Position numbers and translations under genes: made by a program. The notes under the pieces were generated by a model. The model ran no database searches. It was given only the letters and a program-made list of their open reading frames with translations, and was not told where the DNA came from. A stretch of 64,000 bases of DNA from Viridothelium virens (Eukaryota; Ascomycota; Dothideomycetes; Trypetheliales; Trypetheliaceae): contig ML991772.1 in the NCBI GenBank assembly GCA_010094025.1, forward strand, positions 1 to 64,000. The letters are read 5' to 3'. This document shows positions 8,989-20,172 of this stretch, one piece after another. Position 1 is the first letter of the stretch, and every line of letters begins with the position of its first letter.

Positions 8989-10467
8989 CTAGAAACCAGC
9001 AGCTTCAATCAGATTCAGGTACACTTCTGACATTGTCGGAAAGCTAGGAATCGCATGTGCAAGCCGGGCTATGGTCAGTCCTCCTACTATGGCAACTGTC
9101 GAGGCATGTAAGAGGTCTGCAGCGTCATCGCCCACGAAAGTTGCACCAAGCAACTGTCCCGACTCTGCGTCCACGATCCACTGTGCCCATCCATCCTTAT
9201 AGCCAATCGCTCTCAGCTCCGCTCCTTCTGTCTTCAGGGGTGCCGTAACTTCTCGAAAGCTCCTCCCAGCTGCCTCTGCTGCTTGCCTAGTCAATCCAAC
9301 TGAAGCTACAGTAGGACGCGTGAAGACGACCTGTGGAACAGCATATTTATCTGCCGTAGCCGAAAGAGAACCCCATTCGGTGATTGTTGGTTTTGCACCT
9401 GTCTTCCTAGCGATTATGGCATTGACAACGACTCTGGCGTGATATTTGGCTGTATGGCTCATCATTGCTCGCCCATTCACATCTCCGGCTGCATACAACC
9501 ACTCGCCGGACTCCAGCCCAACGCAGAGTGACTCATCTACCGGAATTCGTGATCCGTTGACAGCGATGCCGAGCTGTTCAAGACCAATATCTTTCACTCT
9601 GGGCCTTCTGCCGGTGGATATAAGGATTTCCGTGGCGTGAATGACACTTCCGTGCTTTAATTGTACCTCCAGCGTTCCGTCTCGCTTCCGCTGGACCCCC
9701 GTAACTTCGGCCGATAGATACATCTCGACCCCTAAGTCAACAAGGCTTTGGCGCACGAGCGCACCTGCCTCTGGATCTGTCCGTGGTAACAGCTCTTTGG
9801 TTGAGCTTATGAGAGATACTTTGCCACCGAGGTTTGCAAAAATGGTGGCCATCTCGCAACCGACAGCACCTGCGCCGAGAATAACAAGATTTTTTGGGAC
9901 TTGACTGGTACTTGTGGCTTGTCTAGGTATCCACGGGTTCGCATCCGCCAATCCAGGGATATTGGGGATCACAGGTTCACTTCCTGTGCAGATGACGACT
10001 GCTTGACGAGCTTCGAGTGTTACGCTTTCGCCATTGGTGTTCTCAACTCTGACCTTTTTAACACCAACTACTTTGCCGTGTCCGCGGACAAAATCTGCAT
10101 CATCGCCACCGATGCTGGGAATGAGGACTTGATCATCCCAATCGCCCGTCCAAGAGTCACGTCCCCTGAAGACAGCATCAGCGTCGAGACCATTCGTAAT
10201 GGCAATGCCAGGGACACTCTTTGCGTCTTGGAGAGCTTCACCAGGACGAAGCAATGCCTTTGATGGGATACAAGCCCAATATGGACAATCACCTCCAATC
10301 AGTTCCGACTCGACAATGACCGGCTTCATGCCAGCTTGGGTGACACGTGCGGCTCCAACATTAGCAGGCCAGCCTGAGCCGATGAAGATAACATCATAGG
10401 TATGCAAGGATAAGTCAGAAGGGCCGAAAGAGCTCGGATGTAGGTTGATCGAATTGTAAGGCGGCAT
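8989..10467 (-). CDS. Pyridine nucleotide-disulphide oxidoreductase, dihydrolipoamide dehydrogenase/mercuric reductase-like
   Basis: A single exon of 492 residues has the full class I flavoprotein disulphide reductase layout. The N-terminal FAD site is DVIFIGSGWPANVGAA, followed by the redox pair in GGDCPYWACIPSKALLRP (Cys61 and Cys66), then NAD(P) site LVILGAGAVGCEMATIFANL, the second FAD motif YAAGDVNG and a C-terminal dimer domain. In true dihydrolipoamide dehydrogenase the dimer domain ends HPTxxE and supplies the catalytic base; here it reads SFPTMSE, with Phe476 in place of His while Glu481 remains. It is therefore unlikely to be the lipoamide dehydrogenase of pyruvate dehydrogenase. 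The CPYWAC motif resembles bacterial subfamilies of unknown electron acceptor (possibly quinone or a metal). There is no mitochondrial leader. Lack of introns and the bacterial-like motif hint at transfer. Confidence 0.85.
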   Translation of the reverse strand: MPPYNSINLHPSSFGPSDLSLHTYDVIFIGSGWPANVGAARVTQAGMKPVIVESELIGGDCPYWACIPSKALLRPGEALQDAKSVPGIAITNGLDADAVFRGRDSWTGDWDDQVLIPSIGGDDADFVRGHGKVVGVKKVRVENTNGESVTLEARQAVVICTGSEPVIPNIPGLADANPWIPRQATSTSQVPKNLVILGAGAVGCEMATIFANLGGKVSLISSTKELLPRTDPEAGALVRQSLVDLGVEMYLSAEVTGVQRKRDGTLEVQLKHGSVIHATEILISTGRRPRVKDIGLEQLGIAVNGSRIPVDESLCVGLESGEWLYAAGDVNGRAMMSHTAKYHARVVVNAIIARKTGAKPTITEWGSLSATADKYAVPQVVFTRPTVASVGLTRQAAEAAGRSFREVTAPLKTEGAELRAIGYKDGWAQWIVDAESGQLLGATFVGDDAADLLHASTVAIVGGLTIARLAHAIPSFPTMSEVYLNLIEAAGF

Positions 10468-11815
10468 GTTGAAAGTAGATACGGTACTTTATCAAAATCT
10501 CTAGGAACGGAGTGAACTTACGCTGGGAAGCAGGTCATATAGATCTTCTCAGCCTCCCCTGCTCAATCAATCTGCTATGCTCTGCACCATGACGCCTGTG
10601 CAAAAACCCGCATCTACCTCAGATCCTCCATCTTGAAGCTATCTTTAGCCAAGGTTTGTAACAACTTAGTCACTCAGACCGCGCCGCCTACGACAACTGG
10701 CACCAAATATGGCGCAACATTCAATCCATCAATTGATGCGACGCATGAATCATCGGAGCGCCGTTCTGACAGTCGCTCGTCGGCGGGGAAAGATTTAGGC
10801 TCGTCAACTTCATTCATCGGCTACGATCATGCCCCGCACTCTGTAAGTCTCGTATAGTAGGTTGGCCCATTCTAGTCAATTTCCAGAGGATACGATATCC
10901 AGTTAGAGAGATGTTATTGCTCTGGTAGTCACGCCAACGGCCTTGGTTCTCAAGTGCGTGTGGAAACTAGCACCATCGAACGCATCTCGTTTACGGTAAC
11001 GTATGAGGCGTTGAGTCTTCCCAGAGCACCCGCTTAGCAGAACCTCTGTAGCGATATCAACCGTCGATTCTTGCATGCATATGCGGAATTCCACGATGTG
11101 CTCGAGCAAGAATTTTCAATCCTCCCACATGGGTGACACACGATAAAAAGCGGGGCCGGCCATCATCAAGTAAGAGCGGCTGCACTAGTCACCTCCTCCA
11201 AGAATATAATTTATTAATAATATCGGGGTGCACGAGTGTTCTAAATATTTGTAGGATCATATAGTCTAAGTCGGAAGCTATTTTTTCCCTTCCGTTATTA
11301 TCAAAAAGATGTATTTGTTACATAATGGCAGATGTTATCCGCGTCTGTACCACCCTCTAATTACGGGTAAGAAATTTATGTCCGATTTTGACACACCGCA
11401 CCTCCGTCCGCACCTGCGCATGCACCTCTATCCACCACCAAATCAGCTCTTATTACTGAACTTTTCAATATTTCCTCTAGCAAAATATATTATTAGATAC
11501 TAAATTCAAATAAGTTGAGAGCTGATCTGTTGATAGATGGAGATGTATGCTTAAGTGCAGGCGGAAGTGTAGAGGTGTCAAAATCGGACACGTATTTCTT
11601 ACCCGTAGAGCCTCCTTGCGGAGAGTCAGAAAGGCTGGCCCGTGCGACGCTAGCTACCTACCTAAGGTAGGTAATTGAAATGTCCCGAGCTCGAGTCTCG
11701 GCGGCTGTCCCAACGTGAGTCACGAGTGCGACCTTCGTAAAAACCTCCCGTATTGCTCATGCGGAAATTGCTGTGGGTAGAGGACGTTTTATTTTTTTTT
11801 TTTTCATCAACAAAT
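10468..11815. other. Intergenic stretch with an inverted-repeat element
   Basis: No gene is supported here. The stretch is AT-rich around 11190-11310 and contains the element at 11364-11605. A plus-strand frame at about 10633-10857 stays open for roughly 74 codons but has no ATG at its head and no recognisable family. Confidence 0.4.
11364..11605. mobile_element. MITE-like element with ~85-bp imperfect terminal inverted repeats
   Basis: The left arm (from 11364, CGGGTAAGAAAT..., through about 11450) is the imperfect reverse complement of the right arm (about 11518-11605). Both share the core GTCCGATTTTGACAC. TA dinucleotides border both ends (11362-11363 and 11606-11607), the target duplication of Tc1/mariner-type elements. 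The interior is AT-rich and non-coding, so this is a non-autonomous, foldback-like unit. Most differences between the arms are C/T or G/A transitions, as expected if RIP-type mutation or cytosine deamination has acted. It is a different family from the element at 4723-4903 and looks older. Confidence 0.75.
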
Positions 11816-12958
11816 ATGTCTGGCTTGAATCTGTTGTGCCTTCCAAATGACATCTTGGTTCTGCTTCCAGCTTTCCTCCACAATATTGAGGACTACTTAA
11901 ACTTGGCAGCGACTTGCAGAACTCTACGAGAATGTATGGGGACTGCTACTCCAAAAACCATTCTGCGACTCGCGGCGGCTCAGAGCAAGATCTTCTTCCG
12001 TCCCTCGCCGCATTTCCTTGTTGCTGCAACTGCCCGGGAGCTGGGCCACTGGGCAAGGCGGTCCGCTGCTAACGAACAAGATTTAGCTCAAAAGATGGAA
12101 GATGGCATAGATGGTTTACTCGGACTGGTACTGGCTCACTGTACTATAACACTAGGTCGAATCAGAGAACTGTTCAGTATGCGGTTCTCGATCATGAATC
12201 CAGTCACGGACATCATTGACCAATGCGTCGGTCAACAGTGGCTCTCAACACCCAATTTCTGGAATGGAGGTGTAGATGACGCCTATACCATTAGTGCCGA
12301 TCCATCAGAAACATTTTTCCATCTTGTCATTTACGGGGAGCTGTTTGGCCCGGACTTCGAGCCCATCCTCAGCCAGAACCACGATGCTCGTAGGTTGCGT
12401 GTGGAGACACGGCTGGAGTTCATCAAGTACTGCGTACCAGATTTTGCTTGCCAACAGAATGGCTATATCGATGCCCAGGATACTCGTCTGCCGGATGGCA
12501 CATTAGATCCTCGACGTGATGTCAAAAACACCGGCCCATACAGGAGAAACGATGACAGTGGGCGCCCAGATCAGATCTACGACAACAACATTGCACTGAC
12601 ATGGGTTATAAAAAGTAGCCGTTGGAAAGCGCACTGGGCGGTTATTCGCGCGCAAGCAGCTCCTGATTTTGACGACAATTTCGATGACGGGTGGTGGTAC
12701 GACGAGGATGACGGCGAAGACTGGAGACAGAGACTCTGGGAAACGGTCATGGTATGCCAAGGATTGGAAGGACTTGGCATGATCAGACCAGGTATCCAAG
12801 ATCAGTGGGTTGACAAGATCCGAGAATGGAAGGATAAGGTTGCGAGGCTGGACCGGGAGCCCCACACAACGAAGGTGGGAAGACAAGGCACGCTCGAGTA
12901 TCCGTTCTTACTTGGAGATCTGAGAATATGTGCTAGTGGGTACGTCGCAGGTACATGA
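11816..12958 (+). CDS. F-box-like protein
   Basis: From the ATG at 11816 the protein has 380 residues. Residues 3-45 fit an F-box: LLCLPNDILVLLPAFL, then an IEDYLNLAATCRTLRE helix. F-box proteins recruit substrates to SCF (Skp1-Cul1) ubiquitin ligases. The remaining 330 residues show no repeats of LRR, WD40 or Kelch type; there is an acidic, Trp-rich segment near residue 290 (DDGWWYDEDDGEDW). In-frame ATGs at 11753 and 11759 lie upstream of a T-run (about 11790-11804) and would add a leader with a Phe run; I reject them because the F-box normally sits near the N-terminus. It has no intron. The substrate is unknown; such genes form large, fast-changing families in fungi. Confidence 0.75.
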   Translation: MSGLNLLCLPNDILVLLPAFLHNIEDYLNLAATCRTLRECMGTATPKTILRLAAAQSKIFFRPSPHFLVAATARELGHWARRSAANEQDLAQKMEDGIDGLLGLVLAHCTITLGRIRELFSMRFSIMNPVTDIIDQCVGQQWLSTPNFWNGGVDDAYTISADPSETFFHLVIYGELFGPDFEPILSQNHDARRLRVETRLEFIKYCVPDFACQQNGYIDAQDTRLPDGTLDPRRDVKNTGPYRRNDDSGRPDQIYDNNIALTWVIKSSRWKAHWAVIRAQAAPDFDDNFDDGWWYDEDDGEDWRQRLWETVMVCQGLEGLGMIRPGIQDQWVDKIREWKDKVARLDREPHTTKVGRQGTLEYPFLLGDLRICASGYVAGT

Positions 12959-15726
12959 CTCACATACTTGATTATCGAGGCTCCAAGGCTCGGGGACAAG
13001 CAAAGTAGCCAATATATCAACAATTCCCACAATGAATGGGGCTCCAAAGGTAACAGACAAGAGCATGCAAGAGTGTCCAGAGGTGTATCTAACAGGAGCC
13101 TGGAGGATTCTAGTGAATAGAACTATCACTACTTGATATGACATAGGGGCGGCCCAATGGAAGTTTGAGACACGACAATGCCCTCAGTCTTAGCACCCGG
13201 CCCCATCTGCACAGGCAGGATATTGGCTACACTCCTCGTCCTTTACTGTGAACCGGATCTGGCACACCATCTCAAGACCAGGAACATTGTCAGGATCAAA
13301 TAAAAGCTACACGATTTGACGCCGCTCCTGTTTCGAATATATTCGCCTTGAACAACAAAACTGACAGCAGATATTTCAGACTTCTATACTTCGCTTGAGC
13401 TGGATGAGCGTGTCTGTGGCGGAAATCACTGCGCCTCAAGCCAAGTTTTGGAGACCCCTGCGTGAGGTATCGACCCGATTCAGTACGCGGAATGATTAAA
13501 CCACGTGTAAGTTTTCGATGAGAACGGCCATCTAGAAACCCGTTTATCTCTGCCTCGACCTACATGAAGCCTGTCGGGCCTATTATGGGGCCAGGATCTC
13601 CAATGATGGTCTTTCGCTGTCTTTCCTCGTTATGGAGTAGGGCAAACATTTCGTATCTATGGCCTCTTCGAGTTTCTATATACTTGATGTGGCCATATGG
13701 CTGCTCCTTAACACTACTGCGTGTATTTGCAGCATTATATCTCGACAATCATCAAAGACTCGCGGAGACAATAAAGAGCCCTTGAACGTTAGTGGTGATA
13801 TGAGTTTTAACTCTTCTGAATTATGACATAGCTGGTGCCTTGAGAGAATTTTCAAATACGGAGAAGCGAAGATGTTAAGCTCATTCCAGACGTCAGTCTA
13901 TCAGTAACTCGAATTAATAATATAGATGCGAAACTAGAATCCCAATGATAACCCGGCTAGCTGTCGTCTGCGGAGTGTTCAGGCTGGTCGCAGGAACATG
14001 AAGTGAGACAGCAATCGATAGCAGCCTAAGACTCTTATTGAAGGTTTGAGCAAATCAAATCTGTTCTTTCAATGCTCTCTTTTTTATGCTTGATTTTATG
14101 CTTGATGCATCTCCACGCAAAGACAGTCGCTCCAATGATTCAAGGAGGAATGCATCAAAAAGGACCATGGCATTTAAATTCGTTCAAGCTCAGCTCTCAA
14201 GGCCCCCTTCGGCTGTACACATCAAAATTACCTCATTTCTGACCTAATCACTAGTGTGGCTCACCGGATGGCGATAGAGCTGATTCAGCAGTGATCCACG
14301 AGGTTGTAGAGGATTGCAGGGGGCTCATCCGCCTCTGTAGAGTATGGAAACTCGAAACCACTACAGGAAGCACCTTTTGCTTGTACTTTCCTTATGAAAA
14401 GACCAACAGCGTCTTGTTTTGATGCAAAAATGGGTGTAGCTATGATCTTTGAACAGCTAGATAGCCTCATGCGAGAATCTTTGGTGCAGCATGGATAGAC
14501 TACAGACTGCTGATTGTCTCTATGCCTTTAGTCTAATGCGTGATAGTGCTCATGAAGAATGGGTGGATATGTAATGGGATGATATCTTAGATAGGTAGGT
14601 AAACGGGAATTCTAGCCACATTGGATTTAGTATACGTACGTAAGTCCGTATGTATAGCCCAGTGGAGATCAGAAGTGTAAATGCATAGAATAATAAATGC
14701 ATATGTAAAACTGCATACATACATCATGTCTCCATTATACATGTACTGATGTCTCCCATCTCTATGTAGGTCTGCGCACGTCTGTCGCCTTTACGCCGGT
14801 CCGTCGTCTCTGCGCCAGTCAGCCGTCTTTGCACCGGTCAGTCGCCTCTGTGCCAATTTGTCGTCTTGACGCCGATCCGTCGTCTCTACGCCGATCTATG
14901 TTGGTATGACATGGTTTTTAGGGCGGAAACTAACCTCTATATTGATAAGGGAGTGGACAAAGGTATGGATAATTGAATGATTACACGTATTCATCCAATC
15001 CGAATTCGCTTCGGTATAGCCTGCACACGGGTAGTCTATACCATTCTTGGTTATGCTTACGACCGTCGAGATTGCGTGAGGATCTCAGCCAGCCTGAAGC
15101 AAGCTAATTTGGTGTACCGCGAAGTTCTCCTGCACGCTATGGCGGGCAGGGCGGCTCACATAGCTAGGGTAGCTCCATGCAGAAATGGTCGATTTTCTAG
15201 ACCAGAATAGCGCCGTAGGAAATTGTCGTAAGTGCATACAAGAAGAAATAGACACTAGTGACTGTGGCTACAGGTGATACAACGAGGTCTCCGAATAAGT
15301 ATATACCTGGACTATACAGCGCTTGGATTCTAGTATGCACGAAAAGTGACGATAATTGCTTTTACGCAATTTGCCCCACAGTGTTAAGTGGCTGAACCGG
15401 AAAAGACGTAGTCTGACACGAGCTCGGATAAGGATCAAACTATCAATCCACAGCTCTTCCGGTTAAGCATTCAGATTAATGAACTAAACTGCCTGCCTGC
15501 ATCGAACTAACAAACTCGACATCAGCTTATCCTCAGCCGGACTCCGAAGGAGAGAAGAGGATCACGGGAATTAGAAAGGACAGAAAGATAAGAAGCAAGT
15601 GGTCGAACCAGACCAAGTCCATTTGAATTCCACCACAGGGTGCGATTCGAAACATCGACGCAGCGCACGAGGCACAAGGATAAGGAAATCTTCGTCCAAA
15701 ACAAAACGCCGAGGCGACTGACCATC
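12959..15726. other. Long gene-free stretch with a minisatellite
   Basis: This 2.8-kb stretch has no gene I can support. It contains the 19-bp tandem array at 14780-14893 and TACC/GGTA-rich short motifs around 14590-14640. Short open frames (for example near 13564-13785 and 14285-14470) have neither family signatures nor splice partners. Confidence 0.45.
14780..14893. repeat. 19-bp minisatellite, six copies
   Basis: Six consecutive 19-base units follow the pattern RTCNGTCGTCTYTRCGCCR (for example GTCCGTCGTCTCTGCGCCA at 14799-14817). Units begin at 14780, 14799, 14818, 14837, 14856 and 14875 with no change in spacing. Divergence among copies is mostly at C/T and A/G positions. A degenerate partial copy may precede it at 14761-14779. 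It is not in a gene. Confidence 0.85.
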
Positions 15727-16894
15727 ATGGGCGATAACACAGCTACTGCCCCCATCGTTCTGGTTACAGGTGCCAATGGCTATATCGGCTATCATGTACT
15801 CGCAGGTGCCCTTACAGCCGGGTATCAGGTCAGAGCAGCAGTACGCCGTCAAGAAGGCATCGACGCTATCTCGAAAGGACCAACAGCACAAAAGTACATA
15901 TCGCAAGGACTCTTGACGTTCGTCCTCGTGCCGGAGTATGTCCCTGGAGCGCTTGACGACGCACTGAATGACTGCTCGTTCATAGTACACATCGCCTCGC
16001 CTCTTCCCTTGCAACCGGGCAATCTTGTTGTCCAAGCTTTAGCAGGAACCAAGACTGTATTGGAGGCAGCAGAGAAAACGCGATCTGTTCAGAGGGTAGT
16101 CATCACTTCCTCAACAGCCGCCCTTCGTCCATACGAGAGACTCTCTCCTTCCCATCCCGACAACGAAAAAATTGCTGCCGGACGGGCCGACGAGGTTGCA
16201 ACTTTAACAGCTGAGACTCGAACACCAGACCCCGGTCCAGTCCCCGAAGACGCGTCACCTTCTGAGAGGTATATCCCGAGTAAGGCGGCTGCTCTCAGGT
16301 ATACGGAAGAATTCATGTCGCAGCGCAACCCTCACTTCGATGTGGTCAACATCATGCCCGGATTCGTGCTTGGTCCCGAGGAACTTGCTTTCAGAAAGAA
16401 AGAAGCCTTTACAGGTTCCAATCTGATATTTGGATGGCTCTTTGAGGACTTTGTTGACTGGAACGCCTTCCTGGGGTTTCCCCCAGACATACCGGCGGCC
16501 CAATTGGCCGAAGTCGTTTCATTAAATGATACAGTCGAGGCGCACGTGAACGCCTTGGATATCGAGAAGGTCAAGGTTCCTGATAAATGTCGCAACTTTC
16601 TTCTGTTGGCGGATGGACCGACGGGTCCAACGTTTGCTGATTTGGAGGGTATCGTAAAACGAAATCTTCCCAACGAGGTGAAGACTGGTGCCATCCCATT
16701 CAAAGGCAAGAAGTTCGGTAAGCCATTGAATCTCCTATGCAAAAAGGGGTGCAGTAAGATAATTTCAGACAGGCACATTGAAACATAAATTCGATGCAGG
16801 AGCTACTGAGCGGGATCTCCTCGGACATAAATTCGATTCGTACGAGAAGATGGCGACTGAAACTGTCGCATGGTATGTCAGACTACCGGAATAA
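15727..16894 (+). CDS. Extended short-chain dehydrogenase/reductase (dihydroflavonol reductase/GRE2-like)
   Basis: Two exons, 15727-16717 and 16800-16894, joined by an 82-nt intron (GTAAGC...GCAG), give 361 residues. The N-terminus carries the NAD(P) fingerprint VTGANGYIGYHV, followed by a basic AAVRRQEG turn that suggests NADP(H). The serine of the triad is in VVITSSTAAL and the YxxxK pair is Y182-IPS-K186. The C-terminal exon (LLGHKFDSYEKMATETVAWY) is the family's usual closing helix, which supports the splice. Family members reduce carbonyls of flavonols, methylglyoxal, ketones or aldehydes; the substrate here cannot be told. In-frame ATG 15640 would add 29 residues before the nucleotide-binding strand and is unlikely. 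Without splicing the frame would end early at 16788 with a non-homologous tail. Confidence 0.85.
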
Positions 16895-17732
16895 ATGCTC
16901 CGGGTAAGCTGAAGTGCGATTGTGCTACTGGGTGGAAGGTAGCACTAGAATTTGGCTCAGTAGAGGTGTGACTTGCTCAGAGGCGTCCATGAATGACGGA
17001 TTCGTTCGGAACAAGAGATGCGGTGAACAGTCGTATTGAACTTTGTACCTCGTGATGCATTGTGACCCGCGCGGCTAAGAATGGAGGATACCAGAGGAAG
17101 CCGCGATTTCCACCGGAGGTCTCTCCGATTGTATGGGGCCGAAACATAGGACATGTATACACACTCTCTCCACACGTCGATCTGTTTCTGGTATTCTTGT
17201 CTTCAGGGCACTTCTAGTCCTCCCTGATTGTACTGAGATCTGATACATCCCGGACTCCGGTCCACCTTCTTTCCAGGTGATCTTTGGGGTAGTTGGGGAA
17301 CTAAGACATTCGGAGGCAAATCTCGGCAGCCTTTATTATCTCTGTTTCCAGGCCAACTCAAGCGTGTAGTAGAGATACCTCTTGCCAGTAAGCGCGGCTA
17401 CGCGAGTTGCTATCGCATGAGGCCATATCGTTCCCTTTACGTCCTGTATGGAGATTTTATGCGTGACTAAGACGGTCGGCTTCGACGGGGAAATGGAGCA
17501 AAAACGGAAGAAAGTGGTTGTGACATAGAAAATTACTTTAACCTCAATAGATCTGTGATGTCGGGAACGTATTGGAAAGGCCAGACTGCGATTTATACAC
17601 TGGACATTGATGCAAGTTATCGACAATTTATTCCAAATGAAATTTGGCATTCAATGTCTATGGACCCTCATGAACATCAAGCCATATTTCAGCGCCACGC
17701 TATGCCTAAAAATGAAGAGTGCTTGCTCACAA
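16895..17732. other. Gene-free stretch
   Basis: Nothing supported. It includes the 3' flanks of the SDR gene and of the convergent HRD1 gene. Confidence 0.4.
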
Positions 17733-20172
17733 TCAAGTGCTGGAAGTGTTAGAAGGACCCGCTTCAGCATCAGGGACATCCTCTATCGTCACTGGCCTCG
17801 CCCGAGTACTGCTCCCAGAGGCGGCGTTCTCAGAGCCACTCCGCGAAGCAGAGTCCTCAAACCCCCAGCTCGAAGATGTCCAAGGCGATCTATTAGTGGA
17901 CGTCTCTGCACTCGGTGTGCTGACAACGTTACTCGATGGGCCGCTATTCTCGGTCTGACTTTCTGCAGTGGGTACAGACGGCTGCGAAGGGGAAGAGACA
18001 GTGCTTTGCTGTGGGATTGGCACTGCTTGACTTGTATGGTGCGTCGTGTTGCTGCTGGATGGACCTTGAGGAGCATCATTTGGGAGCGAAACTGCTCCGG
18101 GCATGTTCCCCGAACCCATCGAAGAATTTGTAACCGCTGTACTGGTGCTGTTGGTAGCTGGCTGAGGGGCTCCGACTCTTTGCAATGGTAGAGCGGTCCA
18201 CCCTTGAGGCAATGCCAAGCCGGTAGGCAGATCTGGATGACCAGCGCCTAGAGCAGTCTGTTGCTGCGGTTGAGCCGCCGTCCAGATTGACGGTTGATTA
18301 ATTGTGTGATTGTAATACCCTTGAGGGATCTGGTAAGGTTGATGTACAATGGCCTGCTCAGGAGCCGGTACAGCGCTTCCTGTCTGCAGACGACTTTGGG
18401 CAATTCGGAGTCGCGCAAGCTCGCCTTGCAGCGCAAGTACGTTGCTTAGCTGTTGCTGCGTAAGGTTGAGACCCCGAATCTCTTGCATTATTTGCTGCTC
18501 AATGCTCCTCAATTGGGTTTGTATCGGGACACTCGGAGTTCTCGTATTGCTGTTTTGACTCCGTTGACCACCAGTCTGACCCTGCGCAGGTGTCTGATGT
18601 TGTTGCTGCTGCTGTCGAGGATCAAGATTTCTCCACACGTTCTGCCACTGGTCATCCGCGAGAACGCCGAATTGTAGATTAAGGGGGCCAAGATTGAATC
18701 TTCTGATTCGATTCTGAGGCTGTTGACGCTGGTTTTGATCTGGGTTCGGATTCTGGCCTTGCTGTTGATTTGCGTTGCCAGGAGCACCAGGCTGAGATGC
18801 CGGGCTGGGTGCTAGAACTGATCTCCGACAGGTTGGGCACATCTGCTGTCGTTCCAACCAGCTTCGAAGACAGCCAAGATGTAGGATGTGACCGCATGGG
18901 AGTTTCTTCGGCCGAAGTCGCTCATCGCTTGATTGCGGAGGTCGGGGAATGCCGTTGGCTTGTTCAGTACCTGGCACTGCAGGATTGTTCTCAGCTTGCC
19001 ACGAGCGCATGTCTTCGCGACATATTATGCAGGTACTCTCTCGGCTGAGTTCTTCTGATGTGGCATCCGGATACCTCTCGTTCATATCTTTGGTGGCTTG
19101 ACGATATTTGAGAAAGTCTATGATCCGCTTCGTGAATGACCGAGCTGTCATGTAGACGTCTCTCATGATATGAATAGGCAGGCCAAAGAAAAACATGAGG
19201 ATAAAGAAGAAGGCTGAATAGACCACGAGCTTGAAGAAATCAGTGGTAAGATCCAGAAAGAACAGCCAGCGGCCTTTGTCGTCCCAGCCAGGTACTTCAA
19301 TATCGTCTTCAGTGATATCTTCCGGACTTTGCGTTGGAGCATTGGCCTCGGCAGTTGTGCCGGCTTCAGAGCTATCATTTTGTTGAGTCGCTTCATTAGA
19401 TGCTCGAACCTCGGCCCTTCGCTGCATGAGTCTTTCCTTCGTTTGCCTCCAAACAATGAGGGTTTCAGCGAGGGTAATGGCATAGTGGATGGACGTCGAG
19501 ACCGAGGATATGAACAAGAGCGCGAACTCGAAGGCGAACATGACCATCATGCCCAGGCGAGATGCGACGTAGACGGTGTCCAGGCAATATCTGAACATTA
19601 ACATGTTGAACGTCATTGAAAGAAGTAGCGATGTCGACAGCCGAGCATGGAATAGCCTTGGATGGCTTGGAGGTTGTTGTTCCAGAAAGTCGACTCTGCC
19701 TTCACTGATCCAACCCCAGACTTTTCCAAATAGTAGGCTGACAAACATAACCAGAAACCAACCGCCTACTTCTTCACGGAACATTGTCATAGCGAGACAT
19801 GTTTCTGTCACAGCAAACCATGCCTTTTCGTAGAGCTGTTCAACCTCGATGGGACGAAGTGGTCCGAAGAGAAGTCGCTGTAAACCGAAGAGGAAGGCAA
19901 AGGCGCAAAGCAAGACGAGATTGGTGAGGACCTGCGAAAGGGTTGTTATTCGGAGGTCTGAAAAGCTTCCTAGAACTAGAACCTACCATAAGACATGCGT
20001 TGCTTTGAGCCAAGTAGACGCTGGCAGAGTAGAAGTTGGGACGCTCATGAAATGCTCGAAGCACCACCGCCGCCGCAGCGGCAGTCGAGAACTGCGCAAA
20101 GGTCAGTGACCAAGGACTTCTCGAAAACATTGGATATGATGTTTATACCCCAGCATAAGCTGCTAGTCTCAT
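17733..20172 (-). CDS. hrd1: ERAD E3 ubiquitin ligase HRD1 (synoviolin)
   Basis: Three exons, 20172-20149, 20091-19987 and 19931-17733, give 775 residues. HRD1 is the polytopic ER membrane ligase that retrotranslocates and ubiquitinates misfolded ER proteins with HRD3/SEL1 and DER1. The reconstructed start MRLAAYAG and the block [20 protein letters not shown] match the family's first transmembrane segments; [20 protein letters not shown] follows. Hydrophobic spans continue to about residue 300. The RING-H2 begins with CIICRED at residue 344 and closes with [16 protein letters not shown] and CPTCR. The long C-terminal tail is Gln/Pro/Ser-rich and disordered, as in other filamentous fungi. Both introns are short (57 and 55 nt). 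The first exon is only 24 nt, which automated prediction may miss. Confidence 0.93.

Noticed and set aside
5567-16894. Secondary-metabolite gene cluster (monooxygenase, flavoprotein, SDR)
   Set aside because: No polyketide synthase, peptide synthetase, terpene cyclase, transporter or pathway regulator is present and the genes are far apart.
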